From Streptomyces sp. CNQ-509 (GTDB lineage Bacteria > Actinomycetota > Actinomycetes > Streptomycetales > Streptomycetaceae), in contig NZ_CP011492.1 of the NCBI RefSeq assembly GCF_001011035.1, forward strand, positions 3,295,501-3,359,500: a stretch of 64,000 nt of DNA, written 5' to 3'. The stretch's first letter is position 1. The number at the start of each line of letters is the position of its first letter. Below the pieces are notes generated by a model. That model saw only the letters and a program-made list of their open reading frames with translations. It was not told the origin of the DNA and searched no databases. Of this stretch, positions 19,528-27,884 are shown one piece after another. A program made the translations under genes and the position numbers.

Positions 19528-20203
19528 TGAGCAGCCAGCGGTGCAGGAAGGCGTCGGCGGGCAGCGCGGTGACGGTCTCGTAGCGGCCCACCTGGCGGGT
19601 GATGAGCGGGAAGTAGACGAGGAGCAGCAGCCCGGAGACGGCGGCGGGGAAGCGCACGTAGTTCACCAGCCGCGGGCCCAGGACACGTTGGGCCCCTCGG
19701 TCGGCGAGGGAGTACAGGGGCAGCAGCGCCAGGTCGTGCAGCACCGCCGCACCCGCCAGCCACAGGGCGACGCCGAGGGGGTCCTTGCCGAAGAGCCGGA
19801 CGCCGGCGTAGCCGGTGAGCGCGAAGGAGGCGAGGAGGAGGGCGAGGGTGGGGAGCGGCCCGGGGGCGAGCAGACGGCGTACGGGCCCGGGGGCGGGCGT
19901 GCGGCGGAGGAGCGCGCGGAGGCGGTGGCCCACGGACCCGGGCGCCCGTTCCGTACGCGATCCGCCTCCGTCCAGCCGCCCCGCAGTCTCTTCAGTGTCC
20001 GGCGTATCCCGCACACCCCCCGGGTCACGTGCGTCAGGTGCATGGGGCGCGTCCCCTGCATCATGTGCGTCATGTGCGTGCCGTACGTCCCGCGCGTCCG
20101 GCCCCACGGCATCCCGCGCACCCGGGTGCCCGGCACCCTGCGCGTCCGGCTCCTCCGCCCCCGGCTCCCGCCCGGATCCGCCCGGAGGGCGACCCGCGCT
20201 CAC
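19415..20203 (-). CDS. Polytopic membrane protein, partner of the molybdopterin oxidoreductase
   Basis: A 262-aa protein. The N-terminal ~100 residues are a hydrophilic repeat-like region rich in DAxD and HAxD (DVRHAHDAHDAGDAPHAPDA). Four hydrophobic helices follow between ~115 and 250 (LALLLASFALTGYAGVRLF; SGLLLLVYFPLIT). It starts with GTG overlapping the oxidoreductase stop, so it is coupled to it and may anchor or complete the electron path. No named family recognised. The His/Asp run could bind metal, but this is speculative. Confidence 0.75.
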   Translation of the reverse strand: MSAGRPPGGSGREPGAEEPDAQGAGHPGARDAVGPDARDVRHAHDAHDAGDAPHAPDARDPGGVRDTPDTEETAGRLDGGGSRTERAPGSVGHRLRALLRRTPAPGPVRRLLAPGPLPTLALLLASFALTGYAGVRLFGKDPLGVALWLAGAAVLHDLALLPLYSLADRGAQRVLGPRLVNYVRFPAAVSGLLLLVYFPLITRQVGRYETVTALPADAFLHRWLLITAALFAASALVLAARRTVARPRSSGPPPASGPPPRT

Positions 20204-21489
20204 GGCAGCTCCCCGAACGTCAGCCTCGTGACCCACTTCGTGTTGTGCACCCCCGGGTTCGCCGGGACGATGATCCGCGCCGGGTACCCGTGATCGCGGG
20301 ACAGCGGCGCGCCGTTGACGTGGAGCGCCAGCAACGACCGCGGATCGCGTACCTGGTTGGCCCGGAGCGACGCCGCGCGGAACGCCCCCTTCTGCTGCGC
20401 CGACTCCGCGAACACCCCGTCCCCCTCCCCCGCGCCCGCCAGCGCGGCCAGGTCCGCGAGCCGGACCCCGCGCCACAGTTGGTCGTCCGTCGACCAGCCC
20501 TCCACGCACGCGATCGGCAGCGCCGCCGTGTGCTGCGGCAGCGCCAGCAGTTCCGCCCGGGTGAGCACCGCGGGGCGGCCGTCCCCGGCGCGTACGACCA
20601 GCCGCCAGCGCTCGCCGATGTCGGCCGGCTCGATCCCGAGTGCCGCGGCGGTCTTGTTGATCTGGAAGCCGTTCGGTCCTTCGCCCGGGTTCCCGCCTCC
20701 GTGCGGGGCGAGGAGCGCGGTGCGGCGCAGCGGGCCGCCGATGCTCTGCCCCGCGGTGACCGCGACCAGGCCCAGCGACCCGGCGCCCACCAGCGCCACG
20801 GCGCCGCGCCGCGAGATCGTCGGCGGCGCGGGTTCCGTGGCCCGCAGCTCGTCCATGCCCCGGTCGTGCAGCCCGCGGCGGAGCTTGCCGACGCGGGTGG
20901 CGAGGTGGACGGCGAGGGCGCCGAGGAACACCCAGGCGCCGTAGAAGTGGAGGGTGTAGAAGGAGCCGGGGAAGACGTAGAAGAGCTGCATGTTGAGGAT
21001 GCCGGTCGCGAACTCGAAGAGCGCGCTGCCCACGAGCAGCAGCGTCGAGCCGCGCTCCAGCGCGTGCCGGGCGGAGCGCAGCGGCGGCCAGGCGAAGAGC
21101 CGCGGCAGGACGGACCAGAGCTTCGCGAGCAGGACGGGGACGAGGGCGACGCCGAGGGTGACGTGGACGCCCTGGTTGAGGCGGTAGAGCCAGTGCGGGT
21201 CCGTGGGCCAGGAGAAGAGGTAGAAGCCGAGGAGGCCCTTGCCGGGGGTGGTGTCGTTGCCGGGGAGGTCGGGGTTGTAGGCGGCGTACGACAGGAAGCC
21301 GGTGAGCAGCATCAGGGGCAGGCCGGCGAGGAGGACCGTGCCGAGGAGCGCGGTGAACCACGGGCCGCGCAGCGGGCTGCGCCAGAAGGCGGGCCGGAAG
21401 GGGCCGGGCGGGGGCGGGCCGGCCCCCGGGCCGGCGGCGGGGCCGGAGTGAGGGCCGGGTCGGGGTGCCGGCGGGCGTACGGCGGACAT
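20200..21489 (-). CDS. Membrane-anchored molybdopterin-dependent oxidoreductase (sulfite-oxidase fold)
   Basis: A 429-aa fusion. The N-terminal ~190 residues are four hydrophobic helices with conserved His (NQGVHVTLGVALVP; YTLHFYGAWVFLGALAVHL), resembling a cytochrome b module. The C-terminal ~200 residues are the oxidoreductase molybdopterin-binding domain, with the Mo-ligand Cys in PIACVEGWSTDDQLW and GYPARIIVPANPGVHNTKW near the end. A TISRRGAV twin-arginine-like motif lies between the halves. It should oxidise or reduce a small oxyanion or sulfoxide on the outer membrane face. Start 21489 skips an Arg-rich open frame. Confidence 0.87.
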   Translation of the reverse strand: MSAVRPPAPRPGPHSGPAAGPGAGPPPPGPFRPAFWRSPLRGPWFTALLGTVLLAGLPLMLLTGFLSYAAYNPDLPGNDTTPGKGLLGFYLFSWPTDPHWLYRLNQGVHVTLGVALVPVLLAKLWSVLPRLFAWPPLRSARHALERGSTLLLVGSALFEFATGILNMQLFYVFPGSFYTLHFYGAWVFLGALAVHLATRVGKLRRGLHDRGMDELRATEPAPPTISRRGAVALVGAGSLGLVAVTAGQSIGGPLRRTALLAPHGGGNPGEGPNGFQINKTAAALGIEPADIGERWRLVVRAGDGRPAVLTRAELLALPQHTAALPIACVEGWSTDDQLWRGVRLADLAALAGAGEGDGVFAESAQQKGAFRAASLRANQVRDPRSLLALHVNGAPLSRDHGYPARIIVPANPGVHNTKWVTRLTFGELP

Positions 21490-21602
21490 GGACCGACCGT
21501 AGGCCGCGAATGCGCCCGTATCACCGCAACGACTCCTGACGAAAGCGTGACGTCGCCGCGCGTTCCCCGCGCGGGCGGGGTGCGGCTGCCTAGCGTGACG
21601 AC

Positions 21603-23078
21603 GTGACCTCCTCACCCCTCGGGCCGCCCGCCGCCGGCACGGAGACGGAAACCGGGACCGGGACCGGGACCGGCCCCGGACCGGCCGCGGAGACCGTCGT
21701 CCCCGCCTCACCGGCGTCCGCCCCCGCCGCCGGCCGCCGGTGGGACCTCCTGGCCGCCGGCCTGGCCGCTGTGGCGATCACGACGGCGGCCCTCGTCGGA
21801 CGGGCCGTCAACGACCGCGACATCCTGCACGTGCACTTCCCGCCCCTGTCCGCCGTCTGGGAGCCGCACTACGGACCCGGCACCCCCGCGGCGCTCGCGG
21901 TGGCCGCCGCCGTCGTCGCGTACGGGCCCGCGCTCGCCGACCGGCTTCCGTGGCGCCGGCTGCTCCTCACCACGTGGGCGGCGTCCATGGCGTGGATCTG
22001 GTCCCTGGCACTGGTCGACGGCTGGCGGGACGGCGTCACCGGGCAGTTGACGGCGACGAACGAATACGCCCGGCCGGAGACCGTCGCCCGCTTCGCCGAC
22101 CTGGGGCACGCCGTACGCACCTTCACCGACCACATCCTCATCCAGACCCCCGACAACTGGCCCGCGCACATCGCCGGGCACCCGCCCGCCGCGATCCTCA
22201 CCTTCGTCGGCCTGGACCGGGCGGGGCTGGGCGGCGGGGCGTGGGCGGCGGTCTTCTGCATCACCGTGGGCGGGTCCGCGGCGGTCGCGGTGCTGGTGGC
22301 GCTGCGGACGCTGGGCGGCGAGGAGCGCACGCGGCGCGCGGCGCCGTTCCTGGTGCTGGGTCCGTGGGCGGTCTGGGCCGGGGTGTCGGCGGACGGCTAC
22401 TTCGCGGCGGTGGCCGCCTGGGGCCTCGCGCTGCTGGCGCTCGCGGCGACGCGGACCGCGCGGCGGCCCGCGGGGGCGGCGACGGGCGCGGGGCTGCTGC
22501 TGGGGTGGGCGGTGTACCTGTCGTACGGGCTGACGCTGCTGGTGCTGCCGATGGCGGCGGTGCTGTGGTGCGCGGCCCGCCGGGGGCGCGGGACCGGGGT
22601 GCTGCGGACGCTGCCGTGGGTGGTGCTGGGCGCGCTGCCGGTCGCGGTGGCCTTCACGGCGGCGGGCTTCTGGTGGTGGGAGGGGTACACGCTGCTGCAC
22701 GAGCGCTACTACCAGGGCTTCGGCGGAGAGCGCCCGTACAGCTACTGGGTGTGGGCGAACCTGACGGTCGCGGCGATCAGCGCGGGCCTGGCGGCGGTGG
22801 CGGGCACGCGCCGCGCGGTACGGACCGCCTGCCGGCGCGGCGCCGGGCGCTCCTCGGCGTACGCCGTGGCGGTCATGGCGGTCGCCGGGCTCGCCTGCCT
22901 CGTGGCGGCGGATCTCTCCGGTCTGAGCAAGGCGGAGACGGAGCGGATCTGGCTGCCGTTCACGCTCTGGCTGCTGCCCGCCGCCGCCCTGCTCCCGGCC
23001 CGCGACCACCGGACCTGGCTGACGGCGCAGGCGGCGGTGGCACTGGCGGTGAACCACCTGCTGGTCACAAGCTGGTAG
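21603..23078 (+). CDS. Polytopic membrane protein (GT39/mannosyltransferase-like)
   Basis: A 491-aa protein with about ten hydrophobic helices. A large first extracytoplasmic loop holds an acidic/aromatic motif (HVHFPPLSAVWEPHYGPGT) and TPDNWPAHIAGHPPA, as in C-type, polyprenyl-phosphate-dependent glycosyltransferases. It starts with GTG at 21603, 113 bp from the divergent oxidoreductase gene. It may finish the pathway begun by GT2 and DUF2064 by adding sugars outside the cell. The exact family could not be confirmed by eye. Confidence 0.75.
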   Translation: MTSSPLGPPAAGTETETGTGTGTGPGPAAETVVPASPASAPAAGRRWDLLAAGLAAVAITTAALVGRAVNDRDILHVHFPPLSAVWEPHYGPGTPAALAVAAAVVAYGPALADRLPWRRLLLTTWAASMAWIWSLALVDGWRDGVTGQLTATNEYARPETVARFADLGHAVRTFTDHILIQTPDNWPAHIAGHPPAAILTFVGLDRAGLGGGAWAAVFCITVGGSAAVAVLVALRTLGGEERTRRAAPFLVLGPWAVWAGVSADGYFAAVAAWGLALLALAATRTARRPAGAATGAGLLLGWAVYLSYGLTLLVLPMAAVLWCAARRGRGTGVLRTLPWVVLGALPVAVAFTAAGFWWWEGYTLLHERYYQGFGGERPYSYWVWANLTVAAISAGLAAVAGTRRAVRTACRRGAGRSSAYAVAVMAVAGLACLVAADLSGLSKAETERIWLPFTLWLLPAAALLPARDHRTWLTAQAAVALAVNHLLVTSW

Positions 23079-23135
23079 ATCCCCGCCCTTTCCAGCCCCG
23101 TCCGGATGTCAGTGGTACGGCGTACCGTCGTACAT

Positions 23136-23357
23136 ATGTGCCGAAGCATCAAGACCCTGCGCCCCCCGTACGCCGACACCGTCACCGACGACGACATGCG
23201 GGCCGCGGCGCTGCAGTACGTACGGAAGATCTCCGGCTTCCGCCACCCCGCGCCGCACAACGCCGAGGCGTTCGACAAGGCGGTGGAGGAGATCGCCGCG
23301 GTGACGCAGGAGCTCCTGGACTCGCTCGTCGTCCGGGGCGGCAAGGGGGCGGCGTAG
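23136..23357 (+). CDS. DUF2277 domain protein
   Basis: A 73-aa protein matching DUF2277 throughout: MCRSIKTLRPPYADTVT at the start, AALQYVRKISGFRHPAPHN in the middle and a helical end (EEIAAVTQELLDSL). Function unknown in the family. The ATG at 23136 begins exactly at the conserved MCRSIKTLR. Its stop is only 16 bp from the start of the large inverted repeat. Confidence 0.9.
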   Translation: MCRSIKTLRPPYADTVTDDDMRAAALQYVRKISGFRHPAPHNAEAFDKAVEEIAAVTQELLDSLVVRGGKGAA

Positions 23358-23373
23358 GGGCTGCGGGATCGAC

Positions 23374-23965
23374 GCAGCAGGTTGGTGTGGTGTGCGCGGG
23401 CCCCGTTTCCCCGTTTAACCGTTTCCCCGTTTCCCCTCACGCCCGCCCAAGGGTATGCGGCTGGTCTGACAGTGCGGGGGGAGCGGGGTTCTGAGCTGGT
23501 ACGTCGTGTCTGTGCGGGGCGGGTGCGGGGGTACGGCGTCGGGGTGGCGGTGGTGGGCGGGGTGGACCGGGAGCGGGGCACGGTACCGGGCCGGCAGTGC
23601 TGCGCGAGGCGGGTCCGTATCGGGGGAGCGGCGAGGGGAGTGGCCGTGTCGTCAAGGGTCCCCCCGGGCCACCCCGCTGTGAGTGTGCGGGCCTCCGCCC
23701 GGTGTCAAGGGCGTCCCCTCCGCTTCGCTCCGGAACGTCGCTGCGCGATGGGGCTTCGCCCCACCCTTGACACCGGACTCCGGCTCCGGCCCGAAAGACG
23801 GGCGGCTATGGGTGGCCCGGAGGGAGCGGGCGCCCTCGACTGGGACTACGGATGCCGTGCCCGGCGGACGGGGTGCCGAGGCCCCCGGCGTCGCGCCGGG
23901 CCCGATCGCCGATCCCCCCGCGGCGGACGGGGGGCGGACTCCGGGTGCCGGGTCTGTCCCGATCG
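23374..23965 (+). repeat. Left arm of 592-bp inverted repeat
   Basis: This segment is the reverse complement of 24902-25493, with every aligned position mapping to 48867 minus coordinate, so no net indel. Translations in two frames are identical between arms, implying no or almost no mismatch. It contains a CCCCGTTT tandem (23401-23436), a nested GGTGTCAAGGG/CCCTTGACACC inverted repeat (23701-23774) and no convincing gene. It is probably the duplicated, inverted copy, because the right arm has the context seen at 48.5 kb. Confidence 0.95.
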
Positions 23966-24163
23966 CCGGTCGCCCCAGCGGATGCGGGACGGAGGCCGGG
24001 GGCGGGCTGCGCTCCGTCGCGGCTCCCCGGGCGGACGGGGCGGCCCACGGATCCGGGCTCAGCCCTGTCGCCGATCCCTCCTGCACGTGGAGGCCCAGGA
24101 CGGCGCCGGGCAAGAACCGGTCGCCGACTCCCGCGGTCCAGGGCCCCGCGCGTGCGTGCCACC

Positions 24164-24223
24164 GGGCGAAAGTCGGGCTCCGGGGCCCGATTCAGCCCGA
24201 ATCCGGGGGTATTACCGCGAGTT
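24164..24223 (+). repeat. Loop direct repeat, copy 1
   Basis: Starts GGGCGAAAGTCGGGCTCCGG and ends ATTACCGCGAGTT, 60 bp. First of four related units in the loop between the inverted-repeat arms. Confidence 0.75.
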
Positions 24224-24296
24224 ACAACCCAATCCCTCCATCAGGACACCGCGAACAGCGACCACCTGCCCCCGAATCGGCCGCGTGCGCACCGAT

Positions 24297-24357
24297 GGGC
24301 GAAAGTCACCCCAACGAGGGTGATTTGCCCAACTTTCCAGGGAAGTTACGGGGAGTT
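24297..24357 (+). repeat. Loop direct repeat, copy 2
   Basis: Starts GGGCGAAAGTC and ends GTTACGGGGAGTT, 61 bp. The centre is the most diverged of the four. It begins 133 bp after copy 1. Confidence 0.7.
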
Positions 24358-24431
24358 CGGCTCGATTTCCCGCGCCCCGACCGACCTTGGGGCGAGCCGG
24401 CCCGCCCGGGGTGAGGCGAGTGCACGCGGAT

Positions 24432-24492
24432 GGGCGAAAGTCGGGCTCGGCGGGCGATTTGGGCCGGTTTTCGGGATGGGTTACCGCGAGTT
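24432..24492 (+). repeat. Loop direct repeat, copy 3
   Basis: Starts GGGCGAAAGTCGGGCTCGG and ends GTTACCGCGAGTT, 61 bp. It begins 135 bp after copy 2. Confidence 0.75.
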
Positions 24493-24545
24493 CACCTCGG
24501 CCCCCTTCATTCGGGCGACCTGCGCCCCCACTGATGTCCCCAGGT

Positions 24546-24605
24546 GCGCGAAAGTCGGCTCCGGTGGGCGTTTTAAGCGGTTTGAGGGGTGGGTTACCGT
24601 GAGTT
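24546..24605 (+). repeat. Loop direct repeat, copy 4
   Basis: Starts GCGCGAAAGTCGGCTCCGG and ends GTTACCGTGAGTT, 60 bp. Close to copy 3 throughout. It begins 114 bp after copy 3. Confidence 0.75.
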
Positions 24606-24901
24606 CGTCTCCGCGGCACACATACCGAGCAGCCCGGGTGGTCAGTGGCAGGCTGCGGCCGGGTGGGCACGGCCGTCCGCGATCCGGGCAGGCCCGCCTC
24701 AGGCGCCCGCGCCCCCGTCTACGGCGGGGGTGTCCGCGAACGGGGCCGGCTCAATTCCGGTGTGTCCCCGCCCCCCGTCCACCCCGGGCACCCGCGAACA
24801 GGGCAACCCCGCCCCGGCCGCCGCCCACGTCAGCCGGGAACATCGGCAAACGGGACAGCCACGACGCCCGGGGCCCGCCCCCAGTCCGCCGGTAACATCC
24901 A

Positions 24902-25493
24902 CGATCGGGACAGACCCGGCACCCGGAGTCCGCCCCCCGTCCGCCGCGGGGGGATCGGCGATCGGGCCCGGCGCGACGCCGGGGGCCTCGGCACCCCGTC
25001 CGCCGGGCACGGCATCCGTAGTCCCAGTCGAGGGCGCCCGCTCCCTCCGGGCCACCCATAGCCGCCCGTCTTTCGGGCCGGAGCCGGAGTCCGGTGTCAA
25101 GGGTGGGGCGAAGCCCCATCGCGCAGCGACGTTCCGGAGCGAAGCGGAGGGGACGCCCTTGACACCGGGCGGAGGCCCGCACACTCACAGCGGGGTGGCC
25201 CGGGGGGACCCTTGACGACACGGCCACTCCCCTCGCCGCTCCCCCGATACGGACCCGCCTCGCGCAGCACTGCCGGCCCGGTACCGTGCCCCGCTCCCGG
25301 TCCACCCCGCCCACCACCGCCACCCCGACGCCGTACCCCCGCACCCGCCCCGCACAGACACGACGTACCAGCTCAGAACCCCGCTCCCCCCGCACTGTCA
25401 GACCAGCCGCATACCCTTGGGCGGGCGTGAGGGGAAACGGGGAAACGGTTAAACGGGGAAACGGGGCCCGCGCACACCACACCAACCTGCTGC
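24902..25493 (-). repeat. Right arm of 592-bp inverted repeat
   Basis: Exact reverse complement of 23374-23965 as far as can be read, separated from it by a 936-bp loop. On its right lies the 3' end of the DUF574 methyltransferase remnant. The same neighbour relation (element, then DUF574 3' end) occurs at 48.5 kb, so this arm is likely the original. Confidence 0.95.
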
Positions 25494-25531
25494 ACAAGGC
25501 GTGGGCCCGCGCAGCCCCCGCCCGCGCTGCG

Positions 25532-25978
25532 TTACGGCTTGCGGCCCACTCCGGCCAGTCCCAGGACCCTCGGCGGCTCGCCGAACACCGTGGGCTCCGG
25601 GCGCCAGCGGCTCATGGACACCAACCCCGGCTCCTGGAGTTCGAGTCCGTCGAAGAAACGGCCGAACTCCTCCCGACCACGCGGGAACAGCGGAGTCGCC
25701 GCCCTCTCGTCCCAGTCCTCCCGGGTCTGGGCGTTCGCCCTCACTTCGGTCTCGCCGGCGAGCGAGGGATCCATGGTGGCGTGCGTGGCGACCAGGAAAC
25801 TGCCGAGGGCACGGCGTCGAGCAGCCGGGCGACGTTGCCGTACGCCTCGTCGAAATCGGGGACGATGTGCAGGATGCCGAGGACCATGACGGCGACGGGC
25901 TCTCCGGAGTCCAGCGTCTTCGCCGCCCGGCGAGGATGTCCGCCGGCCGGCGCAGATCGGCCTCGATCATCACGTACC
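25532..25978 (-). pseudogene. Truncated, frameshifted DUF574 SAM methyltransferase remnant
   Basis: The C-terminal part is intact: GLELQEPGLVSMSRWRPEP and AGVGRKP match the gene at 48606 (GLELIGPGVVSMSRWRPEP, CGVGRKG). Further in, VMVLGILHIVPDFDEAYGNV matches LTLLGILHFLRDYDEARRVV but in another frame, and YVMIEADLRRPADIL (cf. DYIHADLRNPEAIV) lies in a third, so at least two frameshifts are present. The N-terminal ~130 residues, including the SAM-binding loop, are gone, replaced by the SDR gene. It cannot make an active enzyme. Confidence 0.85.
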
Positions 25979-25992
25979 AGCGAGGAGGACCC

Positions 25993-26736
25993 TTGACCCG
26001 CACCGTCCCCACCCCCCAGGCCCCCCGCACCGTGCTTGTCACCGGAGGCACCAGCGGCATCGGCCGTGCCATCGCCGCACGGTTCGCCGCCGACCAGGAC
26101 CGAGTCTTCCTCACCGGACGCCGTCCCGGGACCGTCGAACAGGCCGCAGAAGAGCTGGGCGTGCACGGCGTGACGTGCGATGCGACCGACCCCGGGCAGG
26201 TCGCGGCACTCGCCGCCGGGTTCGGCGAACTGGACGTCCTGGTCAACGCCGCCGGCGGCCTGCCCCAGGCGGCCCCCGAGGACGTACCGGCCCTGGAGGC
26301 AGTGCTGGCCCAGTGGCACTCCAGCCTGGCCCAGAACCTGCTCGGCGCGGTCCTGACCACCACCGCGGTGCGGGACAAGCTCACCTCGGGCAGCTCGGTC
26401 ATCAGCATCGGCTCGATCGGCGCCGAACGCCGCGGCGGCTCGTACGGTGCGGCGAAAGCGGCACTGGCCGCCTGGAACGCCGCCCTCTCCGGCGAACTCG
26501 GCCCGCACGGCGTCACCAGCAATGTCATCTCCGCGGGCTACATCGCCGGCACCAACTTCTTCCAGGGCCAGATGACCGACGAGCGCCACGACGCGCTCGT
26601 TCAGGAGACACACGACAAACGCCCCGGCACGGTCGAGGACATCGCCGAGACGGCGTACTTCCTTGCCTCCCCGGGCGCCCGGCACCTCACCGGCCAGACC
26701 ATTCACGTCAACGGCGGAGCCTTCACCACGCGGTGA
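25993..26736 (+). CDS. Classical SDR-family oxidoreductase
   Basis: A 247-aa protein with cofactor motif LVTGGTSGIGRAIA, NAAGG near residue 90, catalytic Ser in SVISIGSIG, YGAAK (catalytic Tyr and Lys), and a C-terminal GQTIHVNGGAF typical of fabG-like reductases. TTG start at 25993 preceded by a strong GAGGAGGAC ribosome-binding site. It probably reduces a keto or oxidises a hydroxy compound. It begins about 15 bp after the point where the DUF574 remnant loses homology, so the gene or its upstream boundary marks an insertion or recombination joint. Confidence 0.87.
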   Translation: MTRTVPTPQAPRTVLVTGGTSGIGRAIAARFAADQDRVFLTGRRPGTVEQAAEELGVHGVTCDATDPGQVAALAAGFGELDVLVNAAGGLPQAAPEDVPALEAVLAQWHSSLAQNLLGAVLTTTAVRDKLTSGSSVISIGSIGAERRGGSYGAAKAALAAWNAALSGELGPHGVTSNVISAGYIAGTNFFQGQMTDERHDALVQETHDKRPGTVEDIAETAYFLASPGARHLTGQTIHVNGGAFTTR

Positions 26737-26743
26737 CGCCCGG

Positions 26744-27604
26744 CTACGCGAGTTCGTGAAAGAACTCCGTGCCGTAGGTGACGCACCACCCGTCGGCGAC
26801 GAGGTCGCGGGCGACGTCGATCAGCACCGTGCGTCCCGGCGATCCGTCCTCGCTCCACAGTGACCAGTTCGCGGAGACCGCCAGTTCCACCCGGCCGTAG
26901 TCCGAGGCGTGCAGCGTGATCGGCGCGCGCGCCCCGAGTTGCCGCATCTCGCGGGTCGGCCCGGCGACCCAGGCGGTTCCCTCCCGCCACCGGAGGGGCA
27001 CGTGCGCGACCCATCGCGCCTCGGCGACGTCCAGGGCGACATGTGCGGTCGCATCCGGTGCGTACGGGCCGGGGACCAGGGCGCGCGTGGCGTTGAACCA
27101 CAGGTCCGTCCAGCCGACGTCGTGGGTGCCGGGCGCGGGAGAAGCCTGCGCCTGTGCGCGTGCCAGCCAGGACTCGATCGCGGCGGCGGAGAGGTCCGGG
27201 ACCGGCTCGACGACCGGGTCGACGGGCCAGGGGCCGACGACATCGAGTGCCCGCCCGTCTGTGGGCCGGGCCGCCGCGCGGTCGTGGATGAACCAGTGCG
27301 GGCGCAGCGGTTGGACACCGATGTCCGGATAGCCGGTCTCGCGGTCGAGGCAGCCCACGACGGCCTCGGCGCTGAGGGGCCGGACCAGCGGCCAGAGGCG
27401 CCGGATGCCGTGCACGAGCTGGCCGACGGCGGAGGCGGCCGACCCTTCCCCTGACGTCGGAAGGGGTTCGGCGAACGTGAGCGTCGGCCCGCCGTCCTTG
27501 TGCTCGCGGACCACCTCTATGCCCCACCGCCCGGCGCCGTGGCGGCAGCCGGGCAGATGTCGTGATGGCTCACGCGGACCATGGCGCGCAGCGTACCGCC
27601 GCAT
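26744..27604 (-). CDS. Hypothetical protein, unrecognised family
   Basis: A 286-aa soluble protein without membrane spans or a signal peptide. It is rich in Trp and acidic residues (WFNATRALVPGPYAPDAT; SANWSLWSEDGSPGRTVLI; WCVTYGTEFFHELA). Codon use is normal for the genome. The start is uncertain: ATG 27604 adds an Arg/His-rich 30-residue leader, and the conserved-looking part begins at WGIEVVREHKDGG. It converges on the SDR gene with 7 bp between stops. No function can be assigned. Confidence 0.65.
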   Translation of the reverse strand: MRRYAARHGPREPSRHLPGCRHGAGRWGIEVVREHKDGGPTLTFAEPLPTSGEGSAASAVGQLVHGIRRLWPLVRPLSAEAVVGCLDRETGYPDIGVQPLRPHWFIHDRAAARPTDGRALDVVGPWPVDPVVEPVPDLSAAAIESWLARAQAQASPAPGTHDVGWTDLWFNATRALVPGPYAPDATAHVALDVAEARWVAHVPLRWREGTAWVAGPTREMRQLGARAPITLHASDYGRVELAVSANWSLWSEDGSPGRTVLIDVARDLVADGWCVTYGTEFFHELA

Positions 27605-27686
27605 GTCCGGGGCCCGTCCCGGGCGGTACGTGCCGGGCCGGGGGCCCGCCCCCTGGCGCGAGTACCGGGGACCAGGGGGCGGGAGT

Positions 27687-27884
27687 TCAGTGCCCGGGGT
27701 GTCGGCGGAGGAGGACGTTGGCGTCACTGACGGCGGACAGGTCCCCCGACGCGCGGGACGCGGTCCGCCCCGCGGCCAACTCGGCACACCGCCCGCATCC
27801 GGCGACGGGCTCGGGCTCCACGAGCGGCCACGCGTCGGGCAGGTGCACCGGATCCGCCATCCGCGTCCACGGCCCGTCGCTCAC
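27687..27884 (-). CDS. Small hypothetical protein coupled to the resolvase-like gene
   Basis: A 65-aa protein starting with GTG that overlaps the upstream stop (GTGA). Contains GCGRCAEL, a possible CxxC knuckle, and LPDAWPLVEPEPV. No family recognised. The overlap and matching codon bias support it as a real gene. Confidence 0.55.
   Translation of the reverse strand: MSDGPWTRMADPVHLPDAWPLVEPEPVAGCGRCAELAAGRTASRASGDLSAVSDANVLLRRHPGH

Noticed and set aside
23401..23436. CCCCGTTT tandem run that might be a microsatellite or telomere-like repeat
   Set aside because: Only about four irregular units, present in both arms simply because the arms are identical. Too short to call a functional repeat class.
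23382..24323. Long open frames through the inverted-repeat arms
   Set aside because: Arg/Gly-rich, open in several frames on both strands, with no family likeness. Typical of GC-rich non-coding DNA.
24164..24605. Loop repeats as a CRISPR array
   Set aside because: Only four units, 60-61 bp each with variable centres, spacers of 53-74 bp, and no cas gene nearby.
24212..24670. 152-codon minus-strand frame reading through the loop repeats with repeated DFRP-containing peptides
   Set aside because: Only some repeat units share its frame, repeat periods are not multiples of three, and there is no ribosome-binding site. The signal is in the DNA repeats, not in a protein.
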